The position numbers were made by a program, and so were the translations under genes. From NCBI RefSeq assembly GCF_011745365.1, contig NW_024468911.1, forward strand, positions 3,156,759 to 3,220,758: a DNA stretch of 64,000 nt, read 5' to 3'. Below are positions 35,199 to 46,600 of this stretch, one piece after another. How positions within the stretch are numbered: position 1 is the stretch's first letter; each line of letters starts with the position of its first letter. Below the pieces are notes generated by a model. It saw only the letters and a list, made by a program, of their open reading frames with translations. It did not search any database and had not been told where the DNA came from. The DNA comes from Cryphonectria parasitica EP155. Lineage: Eukaryota; Ascomycota; Sordariomycetes; Diaporthales; Cryphonectriaceae.

Positions 35199-38100
35199 GG
35201 TGAGGATTGACGCGAGATGGACCGCCCTAGATGGCTTCTGCCGTCTCGTCAGTGTATTTCAGTACCAAGTCAATAAAGGAGGGAGAAGACAGAAAATTCG
35301 AGTCAACAATTGTCACGTACGAGATCGAGACCCACTGTTCAATAGGCGCCCTGGGTAATGACGATGCAGAGCGATGGACTCAGCCTTTGGCAGGCCTATC
35401 CCACTGGATCCTTTGTTGTATAGGAGGGGGGATGTGAACGTGGTGTAGGTCAAGTGTAAAGGACCGGCACGTTGTGTAGAGAGAGCGAGAGGAAGAGAGA
35501 GTATGATCTCTTATTGTGTTAGATCAAGAAGTAAAAAGGTAGGAGGCGGCCTCTGGAGGTCGTGCGACCTTATCTCGAGGCAAGAAGGTAATGAGGCGAC
35601 CACACAGGATAAACCACTTGGCTCAGCGCTAGAAAGAGAGTACCTAGCGGGGAGGTGCAGACCTGCACTGCTCTAGCTTTGGGTAGGACGACGATGTCAC
35701 ACCAAAAGCCAAAGAAAAGGGATGGACGGAGGAGGAGAAGGCCCTATTAAGAACCAAAAGAAGAAAACAGAAGGGAAAAATAAAATAAAAAATAAACCCC
35801 AAACCCGGGACCAGGCCCAGGCCTACGGCAGAGCACTGTAACTGAAGCAATCTCCCGAAGTAGCGCTGCAACTTGGCCATGATCCTTGCCTAACCACATT
35901 GCACCTTGAGCTTCGACGCCAAATCCCGTGAAAACAGTGTGGTTGGCCAATCTGCGATGACGTCTGAGGGGCATGATTCACGAAGCAGTATCCCTGCCTA
36001 GCTGGACGCGCTCGACCTGGGCGGCTGCTCCCCTGTTGGAAGAGAAGGGATGAGGCTTACCAGATCGAGTTTTGGGAGATTTTTTTTAGTGCAAGCAGGC
36101 AAGTAGCACCCGCAGTACTACGGTGCATCAGATCTCTCTTCCCCCTCTTCTTCCGTCTTGAACTTTTTTTCCTTTGTTTTTATTTTTTAGCTTCCCAATC
36201 TCCCCTCAATCAACATCAAACTCCAGCCAATGCACACACGCACACGGCCCAGTGGGCGAATCAGGCCGTTCAAAAAGCAAGGCCAGATGGGTCGATGTCT
36301 GAGACCAAAACCAGGAATCGTGCATCGACCGTAAATTGCACCCTTGCAATCGCGACCCGCAATCTCTCAAGGGTCTCACTCAATAGTGCTGGCATGTGTG
36401 TGGAGCCAGGTGTGTGGTGCTGCGGTACTCGAGACCCGAACCTGGCAGGACTGGCAGATGTACTGCACGTCGAACCAGCAAGAAATACGTCAAGGCCCTC
36501 CCCCCCTTCATGACACCTGCTTTTGAGCTCTGGCTCGTCTGGCTGCAGCCCATGCGATGATGCTGTAGGCTGCAGGGCCAGCGTTCTGACCGCAACTTGT
36601 TCTAGCTGGGCGTCTGTCGTCCGATGGGGCATTGTTGGTATGGGGACTAAGCTTCAGGGCTTGTCCCCGTTTCGGTCCACTGTCAACATGATCACTCACA
36701 CAGCTTTTCTGTCGTGGTTGCGATCGAGGATCACGGTCCATCTTGTTTTCGATCCGTCCACCTCGCAGCAGTCACTCCCCAGCCTGCATGAGTCGCCGTG
36801 AATTGTAAAATATGGTGGTACATGTACTGTGTGGTGAAAAACCTTTAACGAGGGGGCGACAACATCATCGAATTGTTTTGCTGCTTCATCTTTCTGGCCC
36901 GTGAGCGACAACAAGTTTCTGATGAACGGTACTACAGATGATTTCAATGGAGCACTGCTCTATGCCGGATCCGGCAGCTTGTGGCTGTCCAGCTCTGCAA
37001 CATCTGTTGGTCGCGTTACACAAAGAAAAAATCGGGTTTCCCATTCGAGCGGCGGCAACCAAGAGATCAAGATCAACGATCGACCGTCATCGTCGGAGGT
37101 GGGAGGGACCCTGAAATCCTTACTACTGAACTTGGAGGCTTGGAAGCAAACCACATAGGCTGAACTGCGGAGCGGGCTGTCTCCGGTTTTGGCGTCCAAG
37201 ATCCTGCGAACTCCCCCGCTGCCCCAACCTAGCAACCAAGTTCAGATTGCGATGATCATCTCACATGTCATTTGGATACGAGACCAACGCATGGAATCCA
37301 CAAATATTTTGTTCCTTTCTTTCTTTAGGAGATGTATGTCATGGCCGTACATCCTCCTCTTTCCGCGGAGATAAAAACACGTAGTAGAGGCTATAATGCA
37401 TAACAATGGGTACGACGACGGACCACGCCGAGCAAGTGCGCCAGGACGCTAGTAGACACCCTAGTGGGATTTCCGAGGGAAGTGGGAGGGTGTTCAAAGA
37501 CTGCCGTGACTGCTCAGCCATGAGCAAAGGCCTAGAACCCGCCCGCTGTCTGGCAGTGGGATTGGTTGGTGGGCTCCGAAAACCCTCGGCACCAGCTGCC
37601 ATGGTGCATGACCTCTCACCAATAACGGAGGAGGTCGATTTGGGGAAGGGCTATGCGTAAGAGGCCTCGCAAAGCTGCTCCGACTCAGACGGTGCGTCCA
37701 AATAGTATGTTTAGAGCTGTTTCTGTTGTCGCTAGCATTCCCAACGGTCAGCAAATTCCCGTCCCTGCATGCGTTGTCTAACGGTGCAGCCGGTAGCAAC
37801 CACCCCATTTTTTATTATCTTTTTGACTTTTTACTGCTGAGCCACATTCCAGCTGCGTCGGACGAAAACAGCGCGAGCATCGAGTCGCGCAAACTTCCAC
37901 CAACAAAGAGAAATCAAAGTTGGTTTTTTTTTTTTTTACTAATAAATTTTTTTTTTTTAAAAAAAAAAAAAAACCACCACAAAAAAACCCCCTCTCCTCA
38001 CCTAGTGATGAGTTATTTCATGAGATGTGAGGTGAGGCCTCCGGATTCGGTTGACATTTTTGAGGGGCTTTCGAGTCGCACTTTTGCGTCAAGAACAATG

Positions 38101-38231
38101 CCGGCGGGACATGCAACTGACCAGCCTTGTCGGGGGGGGGGGGGGCATCATGAACTGGCTAGCATGGTTTCCATGGTAATTACGTGTTGAGACGCATCTG
38201 CACAGTAACTCATGCGTACTATGTACAGGCG
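35199..38231. other. 3-kb gene-free region
   Basis: Upstream of the CSC1-like gene and downstream of the SDR gene (both minus strand). It includes T and A runs that abut at 37948-37972, G14 at 38132-38145 and several short open frames without any family feature. It probably holds the long promoter and leader of the channel gene. Confidence 0.5.
37925..37980. repeat. Abutting poly(T)/poly(A) inverted repeat
   Basis: A T16 run, ACTAATAAA, a T run of about 12 and an A run of about 15. The last two are directly adjacent and form a perfect T-A palindrome. Confidence 0.85.
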
Positions 38232-39215
38232 TCAGCATTCCTGTCCCTCCAGTGCCTTCTCCGTCCACTGCCAAAGCCTATCGGCCAAGTCCCTGTCCAG
38301 CGCCAGCCCTTCCTCAAGCCCGCCCTTCCCAACGGGCTCGTAGAACCTGCCACTCTCGACGCCTTGCACCGTCGTCGCCGCCCACAGCGGGTTCAGCACC
38401 CCTTCCTCCACGGGCCTCCCACGCTGCGGCGCGACAGTGGTCTGCAGCGTCTCCATCTGCGCATCCCCAGGCTCCCGCGAGAACAGCTCCGTGGCGACGG
38501 CGCCCGGGTCGACCGACACCGTCGTGAACTGCGGGAACCGTCTCGCCACCTCCTGCGCGTAGAGCACATTGGCCAGCTTGGACTGCGTGTACCGCTGGAC
38601 GGGGCTCACGACGCTCGGGTCCATGATCTGATCACGGTCTGCGAGGGTGTCGAACTGGATCGTGCCGGCCGTCACGTACTTGTACCCCACTGACGCGAGG
38701 CTGACGACGCGCACATCGCTTGTGGCAGCAGCACCAGCAGCACCGGCATCAGCGGTGGTGGTGGTGGTGGTGGTGGTGGTGAGGAGCAGCGGGGTGAGGA
38801 GACGCAGCAGCAGTGCGTGGCCGAGGTGGTTCGTCGCGAACTGTACCTCGTAGCCGTCCTCGGACACGGCCGGCGGGCAGCCCATGATGCCAGCGTTGAG
38901 CAGCAGGATGTCGAGGCGGGCGGCCGAAGACAAAAACGCTCGCGCCGCGGCCCGCACCGAGGCCAAGGACGAGAGGTCGAGCTCCAGGAAGGAGACGGCT
39001 GTGCCGGCGGGCGCGTGTCTCTGGACGTCGGCGGCGGCTGCGCGGCCTTTTGTTGGGTGGCGCGCAGCCATCCAGAGATGAGAGGGGTTGTGCCTCGCGA
39101 GTTCGAGGGCGCTGGCCTTGCCCAGGCCGGTATTGGCGCCGGTGATGAGGATGGTCTTGCCTAGGAGCGAGGGAATGTCTTTGGCTGGGTTGAAGGCGAT
39201 GTTGAGGGGAGGCAT
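38232..39215 (-). CDS. Short-chain dehydrogenase/reductase, retinol dehydrogenase-like
   Basis: NAD(P)-dependent oxidoreductase of 327 residues, single exon. The Rossmann motif is TGANTGLGKAS (about 25-35), with an Arg (AARHPTKGR) after beta-2 that favours NADP(H). Further SDR motifs are LDLSSLASV, LLLNAGIMG and NHLGHALLL. The catalytic Ser is in VVSLASVGYK, and Tyr-x3-Lys is in RYTQSKLAN. SVDPGAVATELF follows, as in WW-oxidoreductase/retinol-dehydrogenase-like members. A run of nine Thr (about 145-154) just before the catalytic strand is encoded by a GTG/CAC trinucleotide repeat and is absent from typical SDRs. Substrate not predictable. Start ATG 39215 is the only good one. Confidence 0.92.
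   Translation of the reverse strand: MPPLNIAFNPAKDIPSLLGKTILITGANTGLGKASALELARHNPSHLWMAARHPTKGRAAAADVQRHAPAGTAVSFLELDLSSLASVRAAARAFLSSAARLDILLLNAGIMGCPPAVSEDGYEVQFATNHLGHALLLRLLTPLLLTTTTTTTTTADAGAAGAAATSDVRVVSLASVGYKYVTAGTIQFDTLADRDQIMDPSVVSPVQRYTQSKLANVLYAQEVARRFPQFTTVSVDPGAVATELFSREPGDAQMETLQTTVAPQRGRPVEEGVLNPLWAATTVQGVESGRFYEPVGKGGLEEGLALDRDLADRLWQWTEKALEGQEC
38754..38782 (-). repeat. Trinucleotide repeat encoding polythreonine
   Basis: About nine GTG units on the plus strand, read as Thr codons in the SDR gene. Likely length-variable. Confidence 0.85.
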
Positions 39216-40507
39216 GATGGCCAGTTGTTACGAGAAGACTTGAGGAAGGGGAGGAAGAGTATGAGCTGTACAAATAAATCAGTGAGGAATGAATACTCTG
39301 GTGTATCTTCTCAACACTTTAGAGAACGGGGAGAGAGGCAGAGAGATCAAGAGAGAGCATTCAGTCTCTATTTATATGAAAAGGAATAACTCCCATGTTC
39401 TTCCACACAGATGGATCTGGGGCCTCGTTCACACTCGTTCCCTTGATCGTCATCTCCTCCTACCTAATGAGTAGGAAAGGGCTGTTTCGCCTTGAAGTCC
39501 TTTGGGGGCAGCCCTCATGGGGCACAGAGTCGTCTCTTACTTGACCAATTAATGGCAGTCTTACAACTTCTACTTTCGGTTTACTGGCCAAAAGCCGACG
39601 AATCATCTTACACAATTTCGCCCCACAAGGGTGCAAACTTGTGGATGACGGTGTTCTTCTTGTTGAAGGGCTTGTGGAGATTGCTTTGTATCACGACATG
39701 CAGGTTATTATGGTATTTCTGTGGGTTTTTTTGGTAGGGCAGGGATTTTTTTTGGAGAGAGAGAGAGAGAGAGAGACAGAGAGGGGGGGGGGGGGGGTGA
39801 GGCCACAAGGGGAGGCGGGAATGGAAAATACATTTGGTTGGTAAAATCTTCTGTCCTTTGTCGCAGGGCTTCTTTGTGATACTGTTCATGACAGGCATAG
39901 CGCCTGCTACATATCTGCCGACGAAAGAGATATTTCAAACAAGTATGGCCACAGCACTGGAATTCAGATACACTTGTCGGTGTCCTCGAGTTTCTTGATA
40001 AACATGCTCAAGCGATCGGAGTAGGAACTGACTGACGTGCTAAAAGGGTCAGTCTGAGCATTGTTTATAACGCCTTTTTGAATGACGGAAATGGAAAGCG
40101 AAGGCATGCACTTCAATACTGTGTATTATGAGCTGAAGCCCATTGTCAAAGAGACAACGAGACAACAAGAAGAAAACGACCAGTTCCGGCGACGGGAGGC
40201 AACAAATGGAACAATGAACGGGAGCTCACCAGCGCCGGGATGTCTGAGAAGCTGAGAAGACAAAAGAAAGTCCAGATCCATTTAATCAACCCAAGCTGGC
40301 CACATCCTCCTTCTCCCCCCTTTGAGCTCTCACTTCTGCAGGTTTGTGGGTGCTCGCAGGCTGCTTCTTCGCAACCCCTCATCTTTCTCACACATTCTCT
40401 CTCACTCTTGAACAGCCTCAACCCGACCGGCAGCAACTATACACACCTACCTTTCTGTCTGCAAGCACAAAGTCTGTCAGCAACACGGAAACAAATCAAC
40501 TGTCAGC
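39216..40507. other. Divergent intergenic region
   Basis: 1.3 kb between the SDR gene (-) and the coiled-coil gene (+). It contains a GA repeat followed by G15 (about 39755-39797). No gene seen. Confidence 0.5.
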
Positions 40508-42346
40508 ATGTCTCACGACATAGAGCACGAACACGAAGACAAAAACCACGGGCAGGGTGGCCAGATAGGCTACTACCATGGCACAGACTATGCCCTGCCC
40601 TACGTATCCCCCTGGTCACGAATCGTCAGTGAAGACGACGTCAACGCCCGCATGCTTGCCCACATGAACTGTTCCTACCTGGGCACCCCGGGCCACCCGC
40701 CTACGCTGCACGCCCTCAAGCAGCACGCCCAGTCCCTGGCGCTGCTCATCTCGTACTTGGACCCGAGCCTGCACAGCGGCCGCGTCGACGGACAACGCCA
40801 GGGCGACTGGGACGCGCGCGACAGTGACGACGGCACCGCGACGGCACCGAAAGACCCCTACGTCTTGAACCCTAAGCGGCGGCTCGAGATGGGCTCGGCC
40901 TTCGACTGGCTAGCGGACCTCGGGGTGCCGTACCAAAACGATGACCCGGAGCACTGGAAGCCCCTCAACGCGCTAATGAACGAGGTCGAGTCGCGCAACG
41001 ACGCAGACGACACGCTGTTCCGCTGCCCCCTCACCGACGTGCCGCCGAGGGGGCTCAGGGAGGCGACCAAGAACCAGTACTATCAAGCCCAAGTGGCCAG
41101 GCAGCCGAACGCGAGCCACCACAACCTCGTCATGCACGCCAACGAGTGTCTGGAGCGGTTGGACCACGAGTACAGCCCAATGGGCGGGATCCTGGCGCTT
41201 GTGCCGCTGGAAGATGAAGAACATGGCAGCTCGGACGAGCTGCGTGGGGTCAAGAACTCCCTACTGGGCCAGCTGCTCATGCACGTGCAAGGCCTGACGA
41301 TCCGCATGCACGAGATGGAGCTGGACATGGCCAACATGCGCGACGCGCTGGCCAAGGACGCCGTGGCGCCGATGCAGTCGCTAAATAGCAGCGAAGATAG
41401 CACCAACGGGCGGCCGGCTCGGGAGCTCGTGGCGGGCCAGGACCGCTATGTTCTAGTCAACGCGGGCGACGGGACCTGGGAAACTCTGCAGCGGCTCTTT
41501 GACGGCAAGGAAGGGATCGAGAGCCAGGTGGCCGAGACGTATCGTGAAGCCGGGCTGGTGGGCGAGAGGGCATTCGTGCAGACGCCTGGCGGGGCGGTGC
41601 ACACATCTGGAGTGACGGCCATGGACATCCGCTCCAGAGTGTACCGGCTGAGAGGAAGCGGCCACTCGACCATCTTTCTCAGTCCCAACTTTCAAGAGGT
41701 GACGGCGGAGTTGGAGGCGCAGCCTGGGGTGCTCGGGCTCGTGCAGCCGCGTTGGCCGGAACGGGTGAGCTCATGGCAGAGGAAGTACGAGGAGCAGATT
41801 CGGGCGGCGACGTCGGCGTCGAGAGAGAACTCGCAGCTGCAGCGCGATAAGACGAACCAGGCGGCGCAGATCGAGGCGCTGAAGCACGAGCTGGAGGCGC
41901 AGAGGCACGCGGTCAAGACGGCCACGGACGCACTGCAGGCCGTGCGGGCAGGCAAGGAGAAGGAGGGCCAGTGGAAGGCAGCCAAGCAGACATGGGTCAG
42001 TCTGTCCAACGAAATTGGGAGCGCGCGCGCGAGGGAGGAGGCGGCGGCGGCGGAGCGCGACAGGGCGCTGGAGGAGCTAGGACGGCGACCTACGATTGGT
42101 GACCTGCGCGGTGTGAGAGCGCAGGTGTTGGATCTGAAGGAGCAGCTGCTGGCCATAAAGCAGCTGGTAACGGATAGAGACCTCTCGGCGGACGAGTTGC
42201 GCTCGCAGCTGGCGACATCCATAGTGACGCGCGATGTGGCGGCGGCAAGGACGACCGCGGCTGAGCAGACGAGGCGGACGACGGCTGGTGGGCAGGCTGG
42301 GGCTGGTATGGATATTGACGATCCATATTCTGATGATGATTATTAG
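40508..42346 (+). CDS. Coiled-coil protein of unknown function
   Basis: A single-exon gene of 612 residues that I do not recognise. The start ATG 40508 is the first in frame. The N-terminus is His/Glu/Asp-rich (MSHDIEHEHEDKNHGQ). Residues about 30-270 are mixed, with conserved-looking patches (ALPYVSPWSRIV, SAFDWLADLGVPYQNDDPEH, SHHNLVMHANECLERLDHE). A short amphipathic helix follows at about 255-285 (LLGQLLMHVQGLTIRMHEM). Residues about 415-590 are a long Glu/Lys/Arg/Gln-rich coiled coil. The tail is acidic (DIDDPYSDDDY). There is no signal peptide or TM helix, so it is probably cytosolic or nuclear, and it may oligomerise through the coiled coil. GC content is high with typical fungal codon use. 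Confidence 0.8.
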   Translation: MSHDIEHEHEDKNHGQGGQIGYYHGTDYALPYVSPWSRIVSEDDVNARMLAHMNCSYLGTPGHPPTLHALKQHAQSLALLISYLDPSLHSGRVDGQRQGDWDARDSDDGTATAPKDPYVLNPKRRLEMGSAFDWLADLGVPYQNDDPEHWKPLNALMNEVESRNDADDTLFRCPLTDVPPRGLREATKNQYYQAQVARQPNASHHNLVMHANECLERLDHEYSPMGGILALVPLEDEEHGSSDELRGVKNSLLGQLLMHVQGLTIRMHEMELDMANMRDALAKDAVAPMQSLNSSEDSTNGRPARELVAGQDRYVLVNAGDGTWETLQRLFDGKEGIESQVAETYREAGLVGERAFVQTPGGAVHTSGVTAMDIRSRVYRLRGSGHSTIFLSPNFQEVTAELEAQPGVLGLVQPRWPERVSSWQRKYEEQIRAATSASRENSQLQRDKTNQAAQIEALKHELEAQRHAVKTATDALQAVRAGKEKEGQWKAAKQTWVSLSNEIGSARAREEAAAAERDRALEELGRRPTIGDLRGVRAQVLDLKEQLLAIKQLVTDRDLSADELRSQLATSIVTRDVAAARTTAAEQTRRTTAGGQAGAGMDIDDPYSDDDY

Positions 42347-43697
42347 TATGGTGTTGAAAAAGGAAGACAAAAGGAGAAGAAAAATATCAGAGGCAAGAAA
42401 TGTGAGGCTGTCTTAAGGAAGGAGCAGGCTACTTGCTTGTTTGGGGTGGATTTTGGTTTGTATCTTGTGTGTTCAGGGGGAAGTCACAATGGATCAAATC
42501 ATGAGTGGCAAGTCGGATAGAATTTCTTTTGTACTTTGGTCCTGCTGTCAGTCCATTGGCTATTAAATTCAAGCATCGTCATGTATCTTCATGTGTGTAT
42601 ATACAGTATTGTACCAGAGTAGAAATGAAAAGAGGTCAGCTACTATCATGATGGCCTTCCATTGTGTAAGTCATCACCCCAGCAACAGCCTTGTGCACGC
42701 GCCCCCTGCACCCCGACGTGCAGCTACCAGCCTCCTGTCAAATACTATTGTACCACTAGCACAGCACTATGTGTGGACGCGCAATGAGATGGATGACCAG
42801 AAATCTACGATTGGCCAGCCACGGTCAGCTACCAAGCACCAGATCCTCTTTTTTTTTTGTTGTGCTCCAAAACCTGTCAGGCGCAGCAGCACGCGAGTTC
42901 TTCTGAAGAAATCTTGGATGTGAATGTTACTCTTGTGTTGTATATGGGTATTAATTTCTCAGGGACCACACTTTTCTTTGTTTTATCTGCAGCCCTGTCC
43001 TTGTTGCATGTTGCACAGTACTACAGTACATGCAGCATATGCAAGATTGATTCCTGTTGTTGACCCTGCTCGGCATCGGATTTCCCTGACCCTCCAACCC
43101 ATCATCACCAGCCACCCAATTCCCCGCTGTCCCAGTCGCCTCAACCCTGGACAAGTTTCCCTGTTGGACCCATACTATCACACTTACCACTTCAACCACA
43201 GACTATATTGAGGTCTTTTTTGATTTCGTACGATCTTCTCTTCTTCAAAGTGAAAAGGAACAGCTCATCTTGCATCACTTTCATGCACTGCAACATTGCA
43301 GCTGTCGTACAGCCTGAGTGAGCCAGGGTCCTTCTTCTGTTTTCGGGCTGTTGTTGTGTTTTGTTTCAACGCCTTCTCTATTGTCCTCCTCCTCCACCAC
43401 CACCTGCACCCCAGACAACGCCCGGGCTCCCGGACAAGGCTGTCACGGATCTGCAACCACCCAGAGCAGATACGCATGATATAGGGTCAGGTCAAATGTT
43501 TTCCTTCTCATTTCTGTTCCGGGCCATCATCATGACTTGAGAGACAGGAACTCTCTCGTTGTGTGTAATGTGCAGGCCAGAAGACTTTTGAAGAAAAAAA
43601 AAGAAAAAGAAAAAAAACCAAAACCGAAAAGGAAGTGAAGCGAAAATTTAATTCAAGACATCTTTCTCTCTCTCTCCCCATCCAGCCAACCACTGGA
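42347..43697. other. Intergenic region
   Basis: 1.35 kb between the coiled-coil gene and the kelch-type gene. A CT-rich stretch ending CCATCCAG at 43666-43685 just before the start codon could be the acceptor of a 5'-UTR intron. Confidence 0.45.
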
Positions 43698-46600
43698 ATG
43701 CTGGACAGCACCGTCAAGACAAGGCGCTCCGGGGCGGCGGCGCTGTCGATCCGGAGAGGACCCTCGGCCATGACGATCATGGTCAATGTCATCCTAGCCT
43801 CGTCTGCCGTCTCCGCTGTAGCAGGTGCCAAGACAACATCGCTCCTGCCGTACATACCAACGACCATCCTCATACCTGGTGGCTTGGCAGAGGAGGCAAG
43901 CAGCAACAGCAGCAGCAACGACAACAGCACAGCATACATCTTGTCGCCCAACGACGATGGGAGCTCGGTCGACCTATTGTCCCTCGACATCTCGTCTACG
44001 TTGGCCTCTTCTTCTCTTACCAGTGCTGTCACGACACTCACATCTGGGCTGCCTTTTCTCTCGTCAACCAACACCACGTCATTCTCGCCCACGCTCGCAG
44101 CAGATGGATCCATTCTTGTCTTTGCGGGCGACTGTGCATCCGACGATAGCTCGTCAGTATGGATCTACAACACCACTTCTGGCAAGGCAGCATGGAAAGA
44201 ACAACAAGATTCTTCTTCTCTAGACGGCACTACAGGTCCTAACTTCCTAGGAGGCGGCGTGGCCTTTTCCGAAGTTATTGCTCCGTCCATATCAACACCC
44301 CAAATCTACTCATACGGGGGCCAGTGTCCCAACGCGACCATAAATGGATCAACCACCTGGGTCAACGCGGCAGACTACTCCAACGCCATGATCAGGCTCA
44401 CATCCTCGTCTTCGGCTGACGGCTATGAGGCCGAGATCTTGTCGCTGGCGTCCCAGCCCGTCGCAGAGGCCGGCTTTACCTTCACCCAGCTGCCCCCTTC
44501 TACGTCCAACATCTCAGGCACGGTGACCCAGACAGTCAATAGCATCGTGCTGGGCGGCCACACGCGCAATGCCTTTGTCAACATCTCGACGGCCGCCATC
44601 TGGTCCCTGCCTGAGGAGTCGTGGAGTTATGTTGCCATCTCCGGCCCGTCTGGTGCCTCGTCGTCGTCGTCCGTCGGCAGCGAGCTGGCCAAGAACGAAG
44701 ATGGGGACGGCAATGTGCAGGTCCAGTCCCGCTCCGGGCACACGGCTGTGCTGAACGAGGCTGGCACGGCCTTGATTATTCTGGGGGGTTGGGTCGGCAA
44801 TACGAGCACACCCGCGGAGCCACAGCTTGTGGTGTTAGACCTGAGCGGGAGCGCGTTTGGCGAGTGGACTTGGGTGGTTCCTGAAGACCAGCCTCTGACT
44901 GGTGGTGAGGGTATCTTTGGTCATGGTGCTGCGCTGCTGCCTGGCAATGTGATGATGGTGGCAGGTGGATACTCCGTCTCATCCTCGTCATCTACATCCA
45001 AACTGCGCACGAGAGACAGCATCGGCGTGGCCGGCGGACAGCTCAAGACATTCCTGAACCTCACCTCCCTCTCCTGGTCCGACTCATACACAAACCCAAC
45101 GAGCTCATCATCCTCTTCCTCCTCGGGCACTGGCAGCTCTTCTTCCTCTTCAACAGACAACACAAAATTAGGTCTCGAAGTAGGTCTAGGCGCTGGCATC
45201 CCCCTCCTCTTGATTTTCCTCTGCGTCGCCTTTTTCTGCTTCCGTCGCCGCCAGCGCCACCGGCATGCCCACCGCGATGAGCACATTCGCGGCCTGACCT
45301 CGGGAGCACCCTTCATCACCCCAGAGGAAATGTACGAGACAGAACACGAGCAGCAGCATTACCCATGGGTTCCCAAGGCCGCAGCGCGCTGGTATTCGTA
45401 TACCGGTGGACATGATCCGTATCTCCGCGATGAGAAGTCGTTGGGCTACGAGAGCCTCCGCGGTCAACGGGGTGGTCCTCAGCAACAGCAGCATCACGAC
45501 TTTGGCGGCCTGGCGTCTATTGAGCCTCCTCTTGGGTACCGGGGTCCTACTCGCAGGAAACCTAACCCTCGCGTGGCGCAGGGCTTGTATCAGCCTACGG
45601 GTGTAGACGAGAGCAGGACGTTTGCGGCAATCTCGCCCATCATGGAGGACGAGGAGGACGAGATGTCTATGCACGGGGCCATGAGTCCCGATAAAGAGGT
45701 CGAGGGGACCGAGGATGACCCCTTTGTTACGCCTGTCAACGATACCATGCCGAGTCCTTTCGTTGTTGGGAACATGAACCCGCCCAGCAGCCCGACGGCA
45801 GAGGACCACGACCACGTCTACGAACACGACCACCGCGCGCCGACGCCCATGCCGACGCTGGTCCAGCCACAGCAGCAGCACCCAGAAGTGACAGGCTGGG
45901 TAACAGACGTTGACGCCTCGGACGCCCTCATTACAAGACGCCTGCAGCCCCGTGGTGCATCGGTGCGCATGGGCAAAATTTCACCCACCCGACGTTCGTC
46001 TGTCCGGTTTGCAGATGGAGAGTCCACCCCGACAACGCCCGGGGCGCGCACGGAGAGCGGTCTGTCCGACTCGAACCGTAGTGCCTTTAGCTTTCTGGTC
46101 AACCGGTCCGACTCCTTGCGGGTGGCTGCGCCTGGCGCTGGAGGAGGACTGCTCGCTGCCTCTGGGGCCAGCGGTGGTGCTGAGAAGAGAGGAGGCACCT
46201 CGCACTCGGACCACAGCAGCAGCAGCAACAGCAACAGCAGCTTTATCACGGCCAAGTCCATCCCAGCACTGCAGACTGAGGGTCCCACCTTACTCCTCGG
46301 CCGTCCAAGACCTATTTCGGACATCGAGGATCTGACGCACGTCTCGGACGACGATGGCGCACCGGGTAGCCCGAGTAAGAGCAAGACGCCGCGGAGGAGC
46401 TGGTTCGGCAGCCTAAGGAGGGTATTTAGCGGACCGAGCAGTAGTGGTAGCTCGGCGGCGGGCTCAAACCGCACGGAGAGTCCTACGCGGGGTGACACCA
46501 GCGACTATGACCGTTGGGGGCTCGGTGGCGGGCTGGGCTTGGGCGGGTATGGACTTCTGCAGAAGCGGAAGCAGGGAAGGTCGGCATGGGAGGATTATAT

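Noticed and set aside
43635..43697. Upstream extension of the kelch-type protein
   Set aside because: The extension starts at GTG and lies in a CT-rich leader with a possible acceptor; ATG 43698 is preferred.
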